Position numbers and translations under genes: made by a program. A stretch of 64,000 bases of DNA, from contig CM017558.1 in the NCBI GenBank assembly GCA_007844125.1, positions 46,200,164 to 46,264,163 of the forward strand, written 5' to 3'. How positions within the stretch are numbered: the stretch's first letter is position 1; the number at the start of each line of letters is the position of its first letter. Shown here piece after piece: positions 58,501 to 64,000 of the stretch. The notes under the pieces were generated by a model that saw nothing but the letters and a program-made list of their open reading frames with translations, was not told where the DNA came from and ran no database searches. This DNA is from Sinonovacula constricta (lineage: Eukaryota > Mollusca > Bivalvia > Cardiida > Solecurtidae).

Positions 58501-59474
58501 CCCCGCGAAATTTAATTATGTGACATACTGTCGTAATAGACAATCTTTTAAGGACATAAAATATATTCGTAACAGATTCAATAATCAAGTGTCAAATATC
58601 TATGCATTCAGCACAGCATATGTTGTACTTAACAGATGACGTGTTTGATATAAAAGTTTATTCATGGTTAACGATCAAGAAGTGTATTTTGCAAGAGCGT
58701 GTGTACAAGTATATGGACTTTATTAGAAGGTTGACTAAATACTGGTATGTTTATATGCACACATACCCCACACACATGTTTATATATATTTACGCAGTGA
58801 ACTACACACACCGAGGAAACCCTACAATGTGTTTGTACATAAATCGGTATAGCACCGAATTTAAAGATTAAGCCCCTCATATCTTTATCAAAACGAGAGC
58901 TACTGATACAAATATAAGCATGTTATCCAATATACAAACAGGTAAATAAAGTGCATTTACAGAACAAGTAAATGTAATGGATATTCTAGATCTACATCTA
59001 ATCATGAAGACGATCCCGTGAGTTTGCCTTTGTTTACAGGTAGATAAAATTTAAATATCTGTGGAAATTTTGTTAGGACCTTTTCTTATTTACTTTGTCA
59101 TATCTCAAACTGATGATATTGAGCACATGCCTCCCTTGTAACATAAATACACAGTCTTTGATAAAAATATATTATTAATGCAGACGTTTGCAATATACTA
59201 AGTTACATTTGTTTACAGGGTGTTTATATCAAATGGACTAATAAATTGTCTTGTTGTTATTGCTTTTTGTGTGTTTTTTTTTTAATTTTTAATGTAAATG
59301 CCAAACACTGCAGTTCAATTAACACATAAACACAATGGAAACTATAGCACATGTCCCCTTATATGTCTGTTTTACTCTTACCATGATCAAAATGATTAAT
59401 CTATCACAGAATTATTGCTTTGACATTGTGTGTTCTTTATTGCTTTTACAGTGTGAGTTTAATGTTATATGTAT
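58501..59474. other. no gene; fragment of repeat D at 59025-59095 (reverse)
   Basis: 59025-59095 on the reverse strand reads AAATAAGAAAAGGTCCTAAC, ATATTTAAATTTTATCTACC, TGTAAACAAAGGCAAAC. It matches the start of family D, especially the 51115 copy. Nothing else supported. Confidence 0.6.
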
Positions 59475-59477
59475 TGC

Positions 59478-59509
<32 letters not shown>

Positions 59510-59512
59510 TAA
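59475..59512. repeat. (TTA)n microsatellite
   Basis: About ten TTA/ATT units in a row. Confidence 0.9.
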
Positions 59513-60234
59513 TATTGATAAATATTAACCAAAAACAACAAATTAAATCAACTTACCTATCTAAAAATCAGCATATAGCATAAACCAACGATTAGAAATG
59601 GTTCTACAATTTAAACCATAAGCTTTCAGCTCGCCAAAATACCAAAAGCGCTTATCACCTTATGACAGCCGGTACATTCCTATGTTTACATTTCACTTGT
59701 TCATAAATAATATAACATTGCAATCACTATAGTCTATAATCAAGTTCAGATGTATGTAGTCTAGTTATATATACCAACTAATGAACATGTCATCCATTCT
59801 AAAAATACATCCGACTTTTATATGAAGGGACATAACTTTTCATAATTTGCTTAATATGTATATCGTCTATGCTGCATAATTCAGTATTGGGATGAAGTCT
59901 CTTCACTAGATGTGGTATTGATGTGTATTAGCTCATCGAATTGTACCAAATTTCTTTTGTGGGGAGGGACGGTGAATAAGCACGTCCTTAAATTGAGTAG
60001 CAATACAATAATTTTAGTTCCGCGTTTTGCCACATATAATTTGTCGGAAATTTATCAAAATACAGTTAACATGTGTGCAATTTGTGGAATGTCGAAAAAA
60101 TATTTAGAATTATATGGTATTTCTTTAATGCATTTTAAAATTTGTATACAATGTTCCTTTATCAGTAAGGCTGTCTTGTTAATAATTGTTAAAGTGCATA
60201 TTACATTAATATTTAAAGCGTAGCTTTGTCATGC
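59513..60234. other. no recognised feature
   Basis: AT-rich. The open frame at 59912-60223 has no recognisable domain. Confidence 0.4.
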
Positions 60235-61852
60235 ATATTTATACCGATACATAAAGGAGGTAACAAGGATAAGAGCAAAAACTACGGAGGAATAACACTT
60301 ATAAATGTATTAGAAAGAAATTATTCACAAATATTTTTAAATCATAAGTATTGTTTAATCGTCTGACAAAATGGTCTGTTAGACATGAAAAAATATTCCT
60401 AACCAATTTGGTTTTCAAATGAAAAAATCTACAATTGATTGCATTTTTCTGTTTCATTCAATTACTAAACAGACACCGAATACAAATAAAAAAATCTATT
60501 GTTGCTATCTAGACTATGAACAATGTTTAGATAAAATAAACAGGGCATTTCTCTGGCATAAACTAGCGCACAAAATGTTAGTTCCAAAATGGTAGCCACC
60601 ATAAAAGCTATGTATATTACCGTAAAGTCATGTGTTCGTTTTAAATCGCACCAGTCTTAATTCATAGACTCTGTGATTGACGTGACACAAGGGGACCCGA
60701 ACTCTAGCCTGATGTTTTTTGTTTTGTCAATGATATATTAAACTTTATTAATACAGACATAGACGGATTTTACCAGGCAGATAACTTTAAAACATGTATG
60801 ATCTTATTCTGTGATGATTCAGTTATTTTAGCCGAAACCCCTGATGCCCTACAATTTATATTAAATTAGTAATCTCTAATCTCCAAAGAATGGGGATTAA
60901 AGATTAATGAAGAAGAAAGTAATGTCACGATCTTTTAAAATGGTAGACCAACAAGACACACGTAAAGATTAAACAGTGCCGAATTGGAAATTGAAGACTC
61001 GTTCAAATATGTAGGTATCCATCTGTTTAAAAATGGAAGCTGGAATAGAACACAAAAACTATTATCAAAATATTCGTTACATTCATTACACAATCTTTTT
61101 ATATTGTTTTTATCCAGCTGCAACTTTCAGTGAACGGAAAAGTTAAACATTTGAAAGTTTAGTAGGTTCAATTTTGAATTACGGAGCGGAAGCGGAAGTT
61201 TTGGGTTATTATCCTAGCAACGAATGAACAAGTGCATTGCAAGTTTTTACGTAAAATATTAGGCGTGAAAAAAAATCGATGGACTTTACGGAGAGTTGGG
61301 ACGATACCCTCTAAAAATAAAAAGACAATTCTCTATGATTAAATACTGGCTTATAAACATTGGCCTAGGTCATATATGGCAAAGTCAAAACAGACGGAAT
61401 GTAAGATTTGTGACAATAAAACAAAGAATCATTGACAATTACAAACAGAACTGACATAGTAATATACATAATTCCAGACGACCTCTAGCATCTTATTGTT
61501 TATTTAAATGCAAAGAAAGAGAAACATACTTAAGCAATGTAACTGCTAATAAATATAGAAAATCCCTAACAAAGTTCAGACTATCCTCTCATAAAACAGG
61601 TTGATACTACAATACACGAAATGCATACAGTGTTCGATGAACATCATTAAAACAGAAAACCATATTTTACTTATTTGTACGAAATATAGAGAATTAAGAA
61701 AAGAATATTTGAAACCATATTTTTGTCACTGGTCAACGTTTCATAAATTTGCCTCACTTCTTAAAACTGAAAATGCTAATGTCTTACGAAATATTGCAAA
61801 ATTTGTATACCATGCTTTCCAATTAAGAGATAACAGCAACACCTAATAACTT
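60235..61852 (+). pseudogene. LINE reverse transcriptase remnant, 5'-truncated
   Basis: Fragments in order across frames: FIPIHKGGNKD and NYGGITLIN (60239 on), FGFQMKKSTIDCIFLFHSIT (60408 on), DYEQCLDKINRAFLWHKLAH, DVTQGDPNSSLMF (60678 on), CDDSVILAETPDALQ (60811 on; motif C with F-C-D-D for F-A-D-D) and FLRKILGVKKN. The final open frame 61601-61846 has CIQCSMNIIKTENHILLICT, YLKPYFCHWSTFHKF. This is the RT and C-terminal CxxC region of a non-LTR element. Many frameshifts and stops make it inactive. It begins abruptly in the RT domain, the usual sign of 5' truncation on insertion. Confidence 0.9.
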
Positions 61853-61974
61853 TGTCATGTTAAATACATAACAATTCCACTTCGCTTCAAATACTAAGTT
61901 AAACACCCTTTGTTCGTTATGTACATATTATATATTACCATGTATGTTAGCTGTATTTATATGTAAAATAATGC

Positions 61975-62030
61975 AAATAAAATTATGTTATGTGATTTTA
62001 TGTTATGTTATGTTATTTATGAAATGGACA
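61975..62030 (+). repeat. TTATG-repeat LINE tail
   Basis: AAAATTATGTTATGTGATTT, then TATGTTATGTTATGTTATTT, lies about 120 bases after the LINE stop. It is probably the short-repeat 3' tail of that LINE. Confidence 0.6.
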
Positions 62031-63020
62031 TATTCGATATATATAGAAAGGATATTTGTTGATTTCGTTGTAAGATCGTATTTATCTCTCCGGGTGAGTC
62101 TAGAAAATAATATTGCTTCCTTGGTTCACGAGGAGATATAAAGTGATTATTTCAGGTTATGTTATAAGTTTTATTATTGATTTTGAACATATATTTCTCC
62201 CGTGTAGCCCCTCTGCGTTTTTTTCCGCCCCATCACCTCCTTCCCCCGTTACCCCAGCATAATAATCGTGTGATGACTATACATAGAAAAATAAGTTCCA
62301 AAAAAGTGTCAACATGTGCCAGTATTTCCAGGTATTGCCAATGGTAACATACTTAGCATGGAAACATATCATGTTTTCCATTTCCTTTGGACAAAGGTCT
62401 AATGGAATTAATGAAATAAAGAGCTTGGGTCTTCCAGCAATGTTAAAATATCACTGCACAGTAATGTGTAACATAGTTGAAATGATGTGTACTGGCTTAA
62501 GGTAAGTCCCTACCGAGTAAACACTGTCGCAAGTCTGTCAGTTATATAATCACTATACACACAAACATATGGCATATATCTACAAATATGAAGAAATTAC
62601 AATATGACCAGATAACTGTAAGAAAAATGACGACATTACTGCAACATATAGACAGCTACAATTAATATGATGAAACGCTTGATTATATTGACTTATACCA
62701 AAATTCTGCTCTTGTTAAGAGGAAAAATTTTAAAATAAAGCTTGTTACCGTATCATCAGTCTTGAGGCGTTATCCAAGCTTGTCCACTCGTATCTTCTTC
62801 CCATGTACTCAAAAACCGAGCTACGTTGAGTATGAAGTAAATGTATGTCACGAGATAAGAGCCTACCCGACTTTCTATAAATAGTCATAGGATATCATTT
62901 GTTTAAATGGGTATAAGGAGAATAAAGCAAGAAGTGATTAAGCTTAGAAAAAGTTTGTTGTTCATATCGTCCGAGAATTAAGCTGTTTGGTCAACATCGA
63001 TCAGCTCTATTAGCAGCCAA
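62031..63020. other. no gene; weak duplicated block at 62868-62950
   Basis: 62868-62950 (GACTTTCTATAAATAGTCAT, AGGATATCATTTGTTTAAAT) resembles 16780-16865. The rest shows nothing recognisable. Confidence 0.45.
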
Positions 63021-64000
63021 GAATAAGAATATATGAAAAAGCCCTATGAGCATTGCAATATATACTAAACTCCGAAAAGGCACAGAACAAAGGTATTTCA
63101 CGTGCAAGCCAAGCGTAAGATAGGAACAAATTTGTTACGAGTCATTTAACGAAAAGAGCAAACCCGACAGTTACCGCCTTGGAACGGTCAGTCGGCAATA
63201 TGGACCGATTGGGGTGCTTAAACCGGTTTTACAGAGCTCTAACCTCGCACTTCCTGACGAGTTTCTCAAATGCAAGCAATGAAAAGAAAAACGATCTATT
63301 TGAATACAAAATGTTCAAGCGCTGATATTTTCTATAAGTTATGACGAAAGTAGTGACGTCATTGAAAAATAATGTCCACATAGTGTTTAGAAAAGAATAT
63401 GGTACTATTTCGATTTGAAACACTACACAAAAATGTCTTTCTGGATCATGAACAAACATGACCAGAGACGAATAAATGGTTGTAGTATCCTGTTCATGTG
63501 AAGATGGAATTGAAAAACCAACGTCCAATGTCCATCAAAGGAAATACACGTAACAATCCTTATAGGATGATGTAAATGACAACATAGATTACATGCACGG
63601 GGAGATTTTTTACGACCGCCACACTGCACAAGTAACATTGTTGTGATCATGAATAAGAATATATGACAAAGTCCTATGAGCATTGCAACATATACTAAAC
63701 TCCGAAAAGGCACAGAACAAAGGTATTTACACGTGCAAGCCAAGCGTAAAGTAGGAACAAATTTGTTACGAGTCATTTAACTAAAAGAGCAAACCCGATA
63801 GTTACTGCCTTGGAACGGTCAGTCGGCAATATGGACCGACTGAGGTGCTTAAACCGGTTTTACAGAGCTCTAACCTCACACTTCCTGGCGAGGTTCTCAA
63901 ATGCAAGCAATGAAAAGAAAAACGATCTATTTGAATACAAAATGTCCAAGCGCTGACTCTTTCTATAAGTTATGACGAAAGTAGTGACGTCATTGAAAAA
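63021..64000 (+). repeat. 631-bp tandem repeat, 1.5 units, cut by window end
   Basis: GAATAAGAATATATGA recurs at 63021 and 63651, and GGAACGGTCAGTCGGCAATA at 63181 and 63812. The second unit is cut off at 64000. Each unit joins repeat E (reverse strand relative to 55040) to family D. The two units differ at only a few bases over the compared 350 bp, so this amplification is much younger than the split from the 55-kb copy. Confidence 0.88.

Overview
The window is animal nuclear DNA: AT-rich, with short exons joined by GT/AG introns, many simple repeats, and decayed copies of several transposon classes (AP-endonuclease LINEs, Tc1, Mutator-like elements, MITEs, tRNA-derived SINEs). The SINE tail (a segment like CCAGCTGACCTGCGG, then GGTTCTACCC, GTCTTCC and AGCTGGACGT) and the LINE protein signatures are of the kind I associate with marine bivalves, so a bivalve mollusc is the most likely source. 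Species cannot be told. No bacterial operons, CRISPR arrays, rRNA or functional tRNA were found.

Three protein-coding loci can be supported. (1) 49045-56840, minus strand: a complete SLC16 monocarboxylate transporter-like gene of six coding exons. All splice phases agree, giving 595 codons plus stop. (2) and (3) 23345-27454 and 33745-37854, minus strand: two copies, identical in coding sequence as far as compared, of a five-exon single-pass membrane protein of 392 residues. It has a signal peptide, a Cys-rich SUEL/galactose-lectin-like ectodomain, a Thr/Ser-rich stalk, one membrane helix, and a cytoplasmic tail with ten tyrosines, several at an exact 13-residue spacing and two in ITIM-like SxYDHI contexts. 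I do not know this gene under a name; it is the best candidate here for an undescribed receptor.

The receptor is doubled because 20890-31290 (10,401 bp) is followed head to tail by a nearly identical copy, 31291-41685. The junction shows 2 bp of microhomology and cuts a LINE. Each copy carries the LINE 3' remnant, the receptor, a MITE and a broken Tc1 element. This is either a very recent tandem duplication or a false duplication in the assembly.

The left part (1-18 kb) is mostly a graveyard. Diverged blocks there match blocks at 41.9-56.1 kb, including a relic of transporter exon 2 (6240-6356) that has lost its splice acceptor. A Mutator-like element sits inside a decayed THAP-domain gene (10631-12125). 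A second Mutator-like MITE (13193-13745) has 9-bp target duplications, a matching empty site at 43.5 kb, and carries a small CxxC-containing reading frame. A 2A-bearing LINE (19.2-21.8 kb) leads into the tandem duplication.

The right part holds the transporter, whose intron 2 contains a roughly 54-bp minisatellite that repeats the exon 3 splice-acceptor boundary, plus LINE debris. It ends with a minisatellite (58.2 kb), an old LINE (60.2-61.9 kb) and a 631-bp tandem repeat running off the window end.
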